Notes under the pieces: generated by a model | The model's input: only the letters and a program-made list of their open reading frames with translations | The model's database searches: none | What the model was told of the DNA's origin: nothing | Part shown: one piece after another, positions 25,613 to 34,045 of the stretch | Layout of the letters: each line of letters opens with the position of its first letter | Position numbering within the stretch: the stretch's first letter is position 1 | Source of the DNA: Acidimicrobiales bacterium | GTDB taxonomy: Bacteria; Actinomycetota; Acidimicrobiia; Acidimicrobiales; Poriferisodalaceae | Length of the DNA stretch: 64,000 bases | Direction of reading: 5' to 3' | Assembly: GCA_030743005.1 (NCBI GenBank) | Contig: JASLTG010000004.1 | Coordinates: 1 to 64,000 of the forward strand | Program-made: the position numbers and the translations under genes

Positions 25613-26010
25613 GAAGCTTCTTCTAGGAACATCGCGGTATGTGGAGCCAAGTAGATTCTCCAAGCCTGGAGAATTCCACCGTTGGGCCCCGTGCGTAACC
25701 GAACTTCAGATCCCTCTCCTAAATGAACGTCGACAGGTGGACTCTGCAACCACATAAGACGCACTCTGACTTGATGAGCGCCGGGGGACACTTCGAACGT
25801 TTCCTGTTTTCCGTCTTTAACTCGCCCGATGACCTGGCCATCGAGTTTCACCTGGTAGGCCCTGACAGTGTCTCGGTAGTGATTAATTCGATCGATCGTT
25901 ATTCGAGCCGGATCAGCCAACTTTGCCTCCGTTGAATCAATTAGTAGATCTGAAGTTACCGCGGTATCAAGCTGTTCTCTAACCTCAGCCGCCGGTAGCG
26001 TGAGGACCAC
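25609..26010 (-). CDS. Small uncharacterised protein with a PEGA-like beta segment
   Basis: A 133-residue protein of unknown function. The middle contains AYQVKLDGQVIGRVKDGK followed by TFEVSPGAHQVRVRL, a pattern (ligand-side strand, DGxxxGxxxxG turn, PGxHxVR strand) seen in small PEGA-like beta domains. No signal peptide or membrane segment is seen, so it is probably cytosolic. The GTG start is supported by AAGGA 6 bases upstream. It is convergent with the HAD gene and divergent from the acyl-CoA dehydrogenase gene across 40 bases. Confidence 0.6.
   Translation of the reverse strand: MVLTLPAAEVREQLDTAVTSDLLIDSTEAKLADPARITIDRINHYRDTVRAYQVKLDGQVIGRVKDGKQETFEVSPGAHQVRVRLMWLQSPPVDVHLGEGSEVRLRTGPNGGILQAWRIYLAPHTAMFLEEAS
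25611..25622. terminator. Palindrome AAGAAGCTTCTT over two convergent stop codons
   Basis: A perfect 12-base palindrome, flanked by CTAG on both sides, covers the overlapping TAA codons of the HAD gene (plus) and the PEGA-like gene (minus). It might act as a weak bidirectional hairpin. There is no long T-run, so a terminator role is only a suggestion. Confidence 0.25.
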
Positions 26011-26050
26011 AAGTAATCCTTGAGTAGTTGATCTCCATCGGAGCCTTTAC

Positions 26051-27295
26051 ATGAGCAATGAGTTACGCACCGAAATTGATGCGTGGATAGACACCAACTG
26101 GGATCCAGAGCTATCGGTCCGAGAGTGGTGGCAACGACTTTCCTCGGCAGGATTCACCAACCCTGGCCTACCAGAACCCTTTGGTAAAGGGTGGGGTCGA
26201 GACGAAACCCGTGTCCTAGCAACGGCACTAAGAGAAAACGGCTCTATAGGGTCACCGGCAGGTTTGGGAATGATGTTGGCAGCCCCAACGATTCTTACTC
26301 ATGGGGATGAAGCTCAGATCGAAAAATACGTGCCAAAGATTCTTGATGGCACAGACTCTTGGTGCCAACTCTTTTCTGAGCCGGGCGCCGGTAGCGACTT
26401 GGCAGGTCTGCAAACCAAAGCAGTCCGTGACGGCGATGAGTGGGTGATCACGGGACAAAAGGTATGGACATCGGAAGGTCAACACGCCGACTACGGAATG
26501 TTGATAGCCCGCACAGACCCTGACGCATCCAAACACAGAGGCATTAGCTGGTTTGCCTTCCCCATGAACCAAGAGGGCGTCGAGGTGCGACCATTACGAG
26601 AAATGACGGGCCGATCGCTGTTCAACGAAGTGTTTATCGACGAAGCGCGAGTTTCTCAGGATGACCTTGTTGGAGACCTGAATGAGGGATGGCGCGTAGC
26701 GAACACGACGCTAACTGTCGAACGCGCCGGAATCGGCGGTGGACACGGAATGGCATATGCAGCCGCTCACCCAGGAAGCATCGCTGGCCACCTCGAAAAA
26801 CCTGCAGGATCGTTCGTTGGAAAGCGACTGGCACTAGCTGCTGGAGGGGTGGGCCCCGGAACCTTGCAACTGCTTCGCGAGCTTGCCGAAGAACGCGACA
26901 AACTTGATGACGCCCGTATTCGTCAAGAACTGGCGCAGCTACACACAGAGCTTGAGTTGATGCGAATGAACGCGCGCCGAACACGTCACAAAGGTCAGCA
27001 AACTGGTGGCGAGGGGAACCTAGCGAAGATTCTCATGACATCAGCTCTCCACCGGACTCGAGAACTTGCAGGAGCGATACTCGGACCGGAGATGATCCTC
27101 TGGGGGGAAGAAGCCACAACCGGCGGAGTTATTCAAGAGATGGCAATTTTCTCACCTGCTCCTTCTATCTATGGGGGGACTGACGAAGTGCAGCGAAATA
27201 TCATCGGGGAACGAGTCTTGGGCCTGCCCAAAGAACCTGGTCCAGACAAAAACACCCCATTCTCTGAACTTTTACAAAACAAGACTGACTGGTAG
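26051..27295 (+). CDS. Acyl-CoA dehydrogenase family protein
   Basis: A 414-residue FAD flavoenzyme. The N-terminal helical domain contains PGLPEPFGKGWG. The middle beta domain has the signatures CQLFSEPGAGSDLAGLQTKA and WVITGQKVWTSEGQHADYG. The C-terminal helical domain has GPEMILWGEEATTGGVIQEM and IYGGTDEVQRNIIGERVLGLP. The family oxidises an acyl-CoA at C2-C3, passing electrons to ETF. The catalytic base cannot be placed with certainty. GGAG lies 7 bases before the ATG. It could feed the enoyl-CoA hydratases in this region. Confidence 0.9.
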   Translation: MSNELRTEIDAWIDTNWDPELSVREWWQRLSSAGFTNPGLPEPFGKGWGRDETRVLATALRENGSIGSPAGLGMMLAAPTILTHGDEAQIEKYVPKILDGTDSWCQLFSEPGAGSDLAGLQTKAVRDGDEWVITGQKVWTSEGQHADYGMLIARTDPDASKHRGISWFAFPMNQEGVEVRPLREMTGRSLFNEVFIDEARVSQDDLVGDLNEGWRVANTTLTVERAGIGGGHGMAYAAAHPGSIAGHLEKPAGSFVGKRLALAAGGVGPGTLQLLRELAEERDKLDDARIRQELAQLHTELELMRMNARRTRHKGQQTGGEGNLAKILMTSALHRTRELAGAILGPEMILWGEEATTGGVIQEMAIFSPAPSIYGGTDEVQRNIIGERVLGLPKEPGPDKNTPFSELLQNKTDW

Positions 27296-27450
27296 GCGTG
27301 AGAACCTAGCTGCGTCATACCGATTGTCAGTCAGCCCGACGTTCGATGTGGGAACGGTGTCTCCATGGATGGGATCTAAAGACGCGAAGGCATGGCATTC
27401 GTGACCCGTCAACAAGCAGCCGATCAGTGGCGGTCGGAGCAAATAGTCAA

Positions 27451-28140
27451 TTAAGACGAGCTAGGACTAGGAATGATGAAAAGTCCCTCGGCAGTAATCA
27501 AGGGATCAGCCGAACGATCAGGCACCCCGTCCTTGTCAGGGGACACAGTCAAATCAACCACCAGCTTGCGACCATCTCGACTCGATACCCAGGCTTGGAA
27601 CCAAACAGGAACGTCTATGGGAACCCCACCGCGATAATCCACTTCCAGTCGAGCTGTATATGCAGCTTCGCCTAGGACGATCATGAGATAACCCATGGTG
27701 TCATCCACCAGAGCTGAAACAGCTCCACCGTGGGTTCTCCCTGGAGCACTTTCGAAGGCGGCTCCGAAAACCACTCGGCTAACAACTCGGTCACCGTCTC
27801 GTCTAATTTCAACCTCAACACCCATCGGGTTTGCTGGGCCGCTAAAGGTTCGATCACTGAATGCAATCACTTCAGCACCGTCAACCGGTCGAGGGTCGCT
27901 ATAGCGGCGTTCAAAATAGTCCGAAGGGCGAGATACAGGATCGGAGTGCTCAAGGTTTTGAGCCGTGGATGTAGCCCAATCGGCTAACGAAGTCAGCTCA
28001 TCGTCGCTGAACCTGTGACGCACAAACGCATTCCCCAAACGACGCAATGCAGCCGCAGCGCGACTACGCGAAGTGAACTGTGGGTCTTCATAGACCATGT
28101 GAATCTTGTCACTCAGTTCATCGGGATTGTCAGTCATCAA
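27451..28140 (-). CDS. PaaI-like hotdog thioesterase
   Basis: A 229-residue protein with an N-terminal helical region (about 1-85) and a C-terminal hotdog domain. The signature is APGRTHGGAVSALVDDTMGY, with the His-Gly-Gly and acidic residues of PaaI/4HBT thioesterases, followed by ARLEVDYRGGVPIDVPV. It likely hydrolyses an acyl-CoA. The start overlaps the end of the upstream NTF2-like gene by 11 bases. It is convergent with the acyl-CoA dehydrogenase gene; the 155-base gap between them shows no gene and only a weak GC-rich stem near 27420-27437. Confidence 0.8.
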   Translation of the reverse strand: MMTDNPDELSDKIHMVYEDPQFTSRSRAAAALRRLGNAFVRHRFSDDELTSLADWATSTAQNLEHSDPVSRPSDYFERRYSDPRPVDGAEVIAFSDRTFSGPANPMGVEVEIRRDGDRVVSRVVFGAAFESAPGRTHGGAVSALVDDTMGYLMIVLGEAAYTARLEVDYRGGVPIDVPVWFQAWVSSRDGRKLVVDLTVSPDKDGVPDRSADPLITAEGLFIIPSPSSS

Positions 28141-28546
28141 AACCTAAACGGTCAGCCTCACCATAGGGATACTTGATTAAGCCGCCCCCAGGGCTTTCTG
28201 GGTCGAAAGTCCAGTATTGGCGGATCTCGGCGATGAGGTTTTCTCTAAATTCGTAATGCTCACTGCCACGAATCTGAAATGCCGCTCCTGCGACTTCTCC
28301 TTCCATCCGCCATTCAATAGCGGCTGAATCAAGAGTTTCGATGACTCGTTCGACGATCCATTTCGCCCCGTCCCATTTGCTGTGAATCTGTGACCAGAAC
28401 TCACCAATCGCGACTGAAGTCACGATCGGGGAATGATTGGTGTCGTAGATAACGGCATCCTCGGTGAAGTGCATTGCGACTTCTTCGCTGGAGCCTGAAC
28501 TACAGGCCTCAAAGTAAGAACGGATCTGATCGGCATGAGTCGTCAT
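28130..28546 (-). CDS. SnoaL/NTF2-like protein
   Basis: A 138-residue NTF2-like fold protein (HADQIRSYFEACSSGSSEEV, HFTEDAVIYDTNHSP, then IEWRMEGEVAGAAF and IAEIRQYWTFDPESP). It is the third such small protein in this window. Members of this group are often annotated as steroid-isomerase-like or polyketide-cyclase-like. It is coupled to the downstream PaaI-like thioesterase by an 11-base overlap and lies 12 bases after the methyltransferase gene, so all three may share a transcript with the ABC ATPase upstream. Confidence 0.75.
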   Translation of the reverse strand: MTTHADQIRSYFEACSSGSSEEVAMHFTEDAVIYDTNHSPIVTSVAIGEFWSQIHSKWDGAKWIVERVIETLDSAAIEWRMEGEVAGAAFQIRGSEHYEFRENLIAEIRQYWTFDPESPGGGLIKYPYGEADRLGFDD

Positions 28547-28558
28547 GAAGAGATGTTC

Positions 28559-29368
28559 TCAGACAGAGAGCTTCGCTGCATAGGCATGAGTTGTGAAGGT
28601 CTGTTTGTAGCTACCCCCATATTCGTCAATCACCTCCGCTACTCGACGAAGCAACTCATTTCTTGTCTCTGTTGCAAGCATCCGATGATCCGACTGAGTT
28701 CGCAGATTTTGGACGTGATGGTGAGTGCCGATGGTCATTTCCCACTCCAACTGAAACTGCTCCACCGGTCCGAACAACCCACTTACCGATATCTCCTCAT
28801 CAGGGGTGTCAGCACTAATGGCGGCTTTCGAGCCTGGCAATCGAACCACAAACGGTTTGTTATCGAACTCAGGTGCGAGTTCAGCGTAAATCAGATCAGT
28901 AGCAGCATCGAATTCTTGTTTCCCATGCTCAGGTCGGTTCCAAAAAACACACAGCGATCCGCCGGGTTTAAGTAATGACGCGGCTTGCTGAAATCGAGTC
29001 TCAGGATTGGTCCAGTGCCAAGACTGTCCAGCGATGACTAAACCGGCTTGCCTCTCGGCTTTAGTCCACTCTTCAAGCGTGGACTGGTCAACCGAAAATA
29101 AACCAAACCCCTCTAGTTCTCGGCGAGCTATCTCAGCCATAGCCGGATCTGGTTCAAGGCCTAGGACCTCATACCCTCGCTCCAGAAGAGGAGCCGATGC
29201 TTTGCCGGTGCCACAGCCAACGTCAACGACTAAGTCGCTGATTGGTGTCTCACAGGTCGCCAAGATCCACTCGAAAAGACTGTCAGGATATCCAGGTCGG
29301 TAACGGTGATAAGTCTCGGCGACTTCACCAAACACACGAGATTGGGGACGGTCTTGGTATGGGTGCAT
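28559..29368 (-). CDS. Class I SAM-dependent methyltransferase
   Basis: A 269-residue methyltransferase. The SAM-binding motif I is LVVDVGCGTGKASAPLLERG, with the acidic end of strand 2 in VLGLEPDPAMAEIARREL; the motif IV region is AGLVIAGQSWHWTNP and the post-motif is LLKPGGSLCVFWNR. The N-terminal VAETYHRYRPGYPDSLF is typical of the Methyltransf_11/SAM group that contains yeast Trm9- and Crg1-like proteins. I chose the ATG at 29368, 10 bases after the stop of the ABC ATPase gene, because the longer reading overlaps that gene. The substrate is unknown. Confidence 0.82.
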   Translation of the reverse strand: MHPYQDRPQSRVFGEVAETYHRYRPGYPDSLFEWILATCETPISDLVVDVGCGTGKASAPLLERGYEVLGLEPDPAMAEIARRELEGFGLFSVDQSTLEEWTKAERQAGLVIAGQSWHWTNPETRFQQAASLLKPGGSLCVFWNRPEHGKQEFDAATDLIYAELAPEFDNKPFVVRLPGSKAAISADTPDEEISVSGLFGPVEQFQLEWEMTIGTHHHVQNLRTQSDHRMLATETRNELLRRVAEVIDEYGGSYKQTFTTHAYAAKLSV

Positions 29369-29378
29369 TACTGCAACG

Positions 29379-30173
29379 TCACCCAGTAGTCCAAGACAAC
29401 CAGCGTCCGTCGCGATTTTCGAGCTGAAGGCGCAACCCAAAACACTCCGATAGAGCATCTGCTGTAAGCACCTGGTCGATAGGTCCGCACGCCAATGCTT
29501 CTCCGTCACGTAAAAGCAGTCCATGGGTGAAGCCAGGCGGAATTTCGTCAGTGTGATGCGTCACTAAAACGGTCGCTGGAGTTTCAGGGTCGGCGGCGAC
29601 CGAGGCCAAACTTGTGACCAGTTGCTCTCTCCCCGCTAAGTCGAGACCAGCTGTCGGTTCGTCCAACAACAGCAATCCGGGATCTCCCATCAGCGTTCTC
29701 GCTAATTGCACTCGCTGTTGCTCTCCAGAAGACATTGTCTGAAATTTTCGAGTTGCTAACGCTTCAGCGCCTATTCGAGCCAAACATTCCATAGCCGCTT
29801 CACGGTCATGTTCTGAGTATTCATGCCACCAGGTCTCTAGAGCAGCATGTCTTGCTGTCATCACGATATCCAAGCCCAAAATGTCTGATCTGAATTGATC
29901 TCTCAAAGATGATGAAGCTAGGCCTATTCGCTGCCTTAGCTGCCTGACATCAGTCGCACCCCAAGTCTCGCCGAGCACTTTGACGGTTCCTGTTGTCGGA
30001 TACCGGTACAACGAGAGGATCTTTATCAAACTGGTCTTTCCGCTGCCATTTGGTCCCAAGACAACCCACCGGTCCGAGGGAGAGATTTCTAGATCTAAAG
30101 GACTAAGAACAGTTATGTCCTCATATTTGACAGATACACCGAGAAGTTCGACCGTAGGGGAGGTGGCTGCCAT
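29379..30173 (-). CDS. ABC transporter ATP-binding protein, stand-alone
   Basis: A 264-residue ABC ATPase. Walker A is LGPNGSGKTSLIKILS, the signature is MSSGEQQRVQLAR, Walker B is LLLLDEPTAG and the switch His is in VLVTHHTDEIPPGF. The H-loop DEIPPGFTH context resembles the YlmA/ModF-type ATPases that lack an adjacent permease. No membrane partner is next to it, though two complete exporters lie just upstream on the same strand. The role is unknown. Confidence 0.85.
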   Translation of the reverse strand: MAATSPTVELLGVSVKYEDITVLSPLDLEISPSDRWVVLGPNGSGKTSLIKILSLYRYPTTGTVKVLGETWGATDVRQLRQRIGLASSSLRDQFRSDILGLDIVMTARHAALETWWHEYSEHDREAAMECLARIGAEALATRKFQTMSSGEQQRVQLARTLMGDPGLLLLDEPTAGLDLAGREQLVTSLASVAADPETPATVLVTHHTDEIPPGFTHGLLLRDGEALACGPIDQVLTADALSECFGLRLQLENRDGRWLSWTTG

Positions 30174-30199
30174 GCAGTCAGCTTGCCAGATTAGGACTA

Positions 30200-32149
30200 C
30201 TAATCCGACGGAGAGTTCAGTGGTGGTGACTCTTCGGTTTCTGAGTGAGAGGACCAGGTTTCGAACATCTCTGCGTAGCGACCCCCTAGCTGTATCAGCT
30301 CATCATGAGATCCGAGTTCAATTATTTGGCCGTCGTCAATGACGGCGATCCGGTCAGCTTTCATAGCGGTAGCTAGTCGATGGGCAATCAGAATTGCAGT
30401 TCGACCTTCGAGCAAACCGTCCAAAGCAGTCTCAATATGTGCTTCAGATCGCAGGTCGAGGCTTGATGTTGCTTCATCTAAGACAAGGACACGGGGGCGG
30501 GATATGAATGCCCTAGCTAAAGCGATTAGCTGGCGTTCTCCAGCCGATAAAGACACTCCGCGTTCGTGGACCAAAGTGTCGATACCGTCACCGAGTCGGG
30601 CGACTGCTTCTGTGAGGCCTACGTGTGAGATGGCTTCATTGACCTCTTCTTCGGTCGCATCACCTCGAGCGAACGCGACATTGTCGCGGATGGTCCCGTG
30701 GAAGAGAAATGGCTCTTGTGGAACAACCCCAAGTTGTGTTCTTAGAGAGTCGATTAACACTCCTCTAAGGTCGTGTCCATCTATCGACACGACCCCTGAA
30801 ATCGGATCATAAAACCTAGTTATCAATTTCGCGATGGTGCTTTTCCCGGCTCCGGTCGGACCTACAAAAGCGAAAGTCTCTCCTGGGTTGATGGTGAGAT
30901 CGATGTCACGCAGTACCTCTGGCCCGTCGTTGTATCTGAAAGTAACCGATTCAAATTTGATTTGCCCCTGAATCGGTGGCAGTGAGACCGCGTTATCAGC
31001 TTCAACTATTGATGGCTCGGTACTGAGGATGTCTCCAATTTTCTTGAGTCCGGACTGCCCCTGTTGATAGGTGTTGTAAAGCTGAACCATTTGTTGGATC
31101 GGAGCGAAGAAAGTATTTACGAAAAGTACAAATGCAGTTAGCTCGCCTACCTGGAGTGAACCGTCTACAACCATCCACCCACCTACTAACAAGACGATGG
31201 CTTGAGCAGCGATTCCTATACCTTCAGTTATTGGGCCGTAGATTGCCCCAGCACGAGCGGTGTACAAGTTGGCGTCAAGGTAAGCGCCTACAACATTTCT
31301 GTGGGATTCAGCGTTTTGTCGACGACGGTTCAGCGCTGCGATAACCCGAACCCCTGCGAGATTCTCTGATAGGTCAGCCAGAACGACTGCTATTCGATCC
31401 CGTACGTCTGAGTATCCGCGTTCACTTACTGCCCGGAACCAAAGTGTCATGACGACTAACGGTGGAAGAACCAGACCTAATAAAAGGACAGCTAGAAAAG
31501 GGTTGTAGGAAAACAGAACGAAGGTCACGACCGAAATAGTCAGAGCTTGAATTACCAAGTTGACGAAACCCTCGTTGACCAGCAAAGTCAACGCTTCAAC
31601 ATCAGAAGTCATCCTGCTCAGAAGCACCCCAGACTTCTCCGACGTGTACCAATCCAGGCCCATGCGTTGGAAATGGCTGAATAGTTCTAAGCGGACGTCA
31701 TACATGATGTCTTCGCCGAGTTTTCCGTTCCAACGTTGTCGCAAAAAGCTGGTCGCCGCGTTTATAACGATGATCAACCCGAACAAGGTGACAGCCATAT
31801 ACAAAGAGGTTCGATCTTGTTCCATCACCCCGTTGTCGATGCCTTGTTGTGTCAATACCGGGCCCATGAGAGCCGTAATCGTTTCAACTGCGAGAAGGAA
31901 CAAGCCCCAAAGTGCCGCGATGTAATGATTCTCAAAAAGAGAGCGGAGATTCAGTCGTGACGTTCGGCGCGCCAATCTATGGAAAGTAAATTCTGGTTCA
32001 GGGTGAACTGGCTCTCTTTTCAAAATCTCAGATGCACCATCTTGCATCTCCGACGGAACGCCGGCGAAAGGTAAACCCGCGCTGGCGCTGGACTGAGTCG
32101 CGCTTGGTCCTCCGAATGCCCCGCCCCCAGGCGGACCCATCATGACCAT
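30200..32149 (-). CDS. ABC exporter half-transporter (canonical Walker B, degenerate signature)
   Basis: A 649-residue type IV ABC exporter subunit: a Gly-rich N-terminal tail, six membrane helices (about 75-370) and a nucleotide-binding domain (about 405-640). Walker A is FVGPTGAGKSTIAK and Walker B is VLVLDEATSSLD with the catalytic Glu. The signature reads LSAGERQLIALAR instead of LSGGQ. It overlaps the upstream half-transporter gene by 10 bases. The two subunits should pair as a TM287/288-like heterodimer, exporting drugs, lipids or peptides. Confidence 0.9.
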   Translation of the reverse strand: MVMMGPPGGGAFGGPSATQSSASAGLPFAGVPSEMQDGASEILKREPVHPEPEFTFHRLARRTSRLNLRSLFENHYIAALWGLFLLAVETITALMGPVLTQQGIDNGVMEQDRTSLYMAVTLFGLIIVINAATSFLRQRWNGKLGEDIMYDVRLELFSHFQRMGLDWYTSEKSGVLLSRMTSDVEALTLLVNEGFVNLVIQALTISVVTFVLFSYNPFLAVLLLGLVLPPLVVMTLWFRAVSERGYSDVRDRIAVVLADLSENLAGVRVIAALNRRRQNAESHRNVVGAYLDANLYTARAGAIYGPITEGIGIAAQAIVLLVGGWMVVDGSLQVGELTAFVLFVNTFFAPIQQMVQLYNTYQQGQSGLKKIGDILSTEPSIVEADNAVSLPPIQGQIKFESVTFRYNDGPEVLRDIDLTINPGETFAFVGPTGAGKSTIAKLITRFYDPISGVVSIDGHDLRGVLIDSLRTQLGVVPQEPFLFHGTIRDNVAFARGDATEEEVNEAISHVGLTEAVARLGDGIDTLVHERGVSLSAGERQLIALARAFISRPRVLVLDEATSSLDLRSEAHIETALDGLLEGRTAILIAHRLATAMKADRIAVIDDGQIIELGSHDELIQLGGRYAEMFETWSSHSETEESPPLNSPSD

Positions 32150-33990
32150 GATTGGTCCTCCTCTACCGCCGAAGTGAGCGTCTCGACGTAACGAGGTTCG
32201 CGTTCAAGAAGTTGCTTATGCGTTCCATCGGCAACAACACGACCTCCGTCAATGAGGATCACACGATCCGCAAGCGCAATCGTCGATAAACGGTGAGCGA
32301 TGACGATAGTCGTCCGAGCTTTTAAGAGGTCCTTTAACGCATGATGAATTCGCTCTTCAACTTCAACGTCTATGGCACTAGTGGAGTCATCCAAAATGAT
32401 GACTTGGGAATCTTGTAAAAAAAGTCGAGCTAACGAGATTCTTTGACGCTGTCCACCGGAAAGGTCGTAGCCCCTTTCTCCAACGATGGTTTCGTAACCA
32501 TCGTCTAGGTCGAGAATAAATTCATGGGCCTGAGCCGCCCGCGCCGCAGCCTCAACTTCCTGACGTGTGGCCCCCGGGTTACCGTAGGCAATATTTTCAT
32601 GAACGCTTGTTGAAAATAAGAAGGGTTCGTCGGGAACGAGACTTACCGCCCCCCGGAGACTTCGCTGCGTCAGAGAAGTTATGTCGTGACCATCCAGGCT
32701 GATGACGCCGGCCTGCAACTCGTAAAACCGCATCAACAGGCGAGCAATCGTCGACTTTCCCGATCCAGTGCGGCCAACGATCGCGACTGTTTGGCCAGCA
32801 GGCACTTCAAGGTTGAAGTCATCCAAAACAATTGGCGGACTTTCGGCTCCCCGTGTGCCACCAACTGTCTCAGTGCCGTAGGCGAACCCCACGGCCGAAA
32901 AGGAGATGCTTCCGGACGATGGGATCAAGTCAATAGCCCCCGGTCGATCATCGACACCTGGAGGTTCGTCAAGAATTTCGTAGATCCGTTCCGCTGAAGC
33001 TTTCGCCCGTTGCCCCAATATCAGCAGCATTCCGATAAACCGAAAAGGTGCCTGAAGAAGCAAGATATACAGGTTGAACGAGATCAGATCACCCACCGTT
33101 AAGGCACCGTCAATCGTTTGAAGCCCACCAACCAAGAGCACAGTGGCGAGGGCAATCCTGGGGAGATTTTCTATTAACGGAGTATGAGAGGCTCGAGTTC
33201 GATGTTGCACCAGGTTGGCCCAGCGAAGGCGCTCCGCGCCCCTGGCAAGCGCCTCAATTTGTTGACGTTCAGCTGCAAACGCCTTCACCACCCTGACTCC
33301 GTTAACCGATTCGTCGACCACAGTGGCTATTTCTGCCTGACGCGATTGAACGACCCAAGAGAGTGGGAACATAATCTTGCGTAAGCGTTGACCGATGGCG
33401 AACACCCCGGGCAACGCGATCATCGTTACAGCGGTAAGAGGAATGCTGATTGCCGCCATCAGGCCGATAGCGATGACAAAGCTAAAGAATTGAACAGCCA
33501 TTATTGGAGCGAAGGCCATGAACATTTGAACTGATCTGATGTCGGAATTAGCTCGACTGATTATCTGTCCGCTCTGAACGCGATCAAAAAACGAAAATGA
33601 TAAACGGCCGAGATGTTGGAAAAGAAGTGTTCGTAATTGGTATTCAACCTTGAAAGCCATGCCGTAAAGGCCGTAGCGGTAGCCAAAAGTTGCAGATGCT
33701 CGGGCAACTCCGAGGATCAATAGGATGATGACAAAGAAAGAAAGGGCGCTGGTTCGTTCAATGAGTGCACGATCCACAGCGAGACCCACGACTCGAGGTA
33801 CCAAGATTTGAGAGACCATCGCGATTATTGCGGCTATAACCGACCAGATGATCCGCCAGCGGTGCGTCATCACAATTGGGCTTATGCGTCTCAACCAACC
33901 CAGTGAACTATCACTGCGAATTGTCTCTTCAACCGGTGGGTAGGTGGACCATTCGCGCACCGGTTCGAAAGAGGCGGTGTCGTGATGCAT
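32140..33990 (-). CDS. ABC exporter half-transporter (degenerate Walker B, canonical signature)
   Basis: A 616-residue type IV ABC exporter subunit with six membrane helices (about 40-330) and a nucleotide-binding domain (about 365-600). Walker A is IVGRTGSGKSTIARLL and the signature is the canonical LSGGQRQRISLAR. Walker B reads VIILDDSTSAID, so the catalytic Glu is Asp535. Together with the LSAGE signature of its partner this makes one weak and one normal ATP site, as in known heterodimeric exporters. A TAGCCT box 7 bases before the ATG suggests leaderless transcription of the pair. Confidence 0.9.
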   Translation of the reverse strand: MHHDTASFEPVREWSTYPPVEETIRSDSSLGWLRRISPIVMTHRWRIIWSVIAAIIAMVSQILVPRVVGLAVDRALIERTSALSFFVIILLILGVARASATFGYRYGLYGMAFKVEYQLRTLLFQHLGRLSFSFFDRVQSGQIISRANSDIRSVQMFMAFAPIMAVQFFSFVIAIGLMAAISIPLTAVTMIALPGVFAIGQRLRKIMFPLSWVVQSRQAEIATVVDESVNGVRVVKAFAAERQQIEALARGAERLRWANLVQHRTRASHTPLIENLPRIALATVLLVGGLQTIDGALTVGDLISFNLYILLLQAPFRFIGMLLILGQRAKASAERIYEILDEPPGVDDRPGAIDLIPSSGSISFSAVGFAYGTETVGGTRGAESPPIVLDDFNLEVPAGQTVAIVGRTGSGKSTIARLLMRFYELQAGVISLDGHDITSLTQRSLRGAVSLVPDEPFLFSTSVHENIAYGNPGATRQEVEAAARAAQAHEFILDLDDGYETIVGERGYDLSGGQRQRISLARLFLQDSQVIILDDSTSAIDVEVEERIHHALKDLLKARTTIVIAHRLSTIALADRVILIDGGRVVADGTHKQLLEREPRYVETLTSAVEEDQSWS

Positions 33991-33997
33991 TGAGTCG

Positions 33998-34003
33998 AGG
34001 CTA
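33998..34003 (-). promoter_or_regulatory. Candidate leaderless -10 box TAGCCT
   Basis: On the minus strand TAGCCT ends 7 bases before the ATG at 33990. A TTGACT lies upstream at 34014-34019, but only 10 bases away, too close to be its -35 box. Confidence 0.4.
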
Positions 34004-34045
34004 CCTTGGCGTTAGTCAAGTGCGGATAGAGAATGATTCGCGGAG

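Noticed and set aside
27420-27437. CCGATC/GGTCGG stem as terminator after the acyl-CoA dehydrogenase gene
   Set aside because: Short, includes a G-T pair and has no T-run on either strand.
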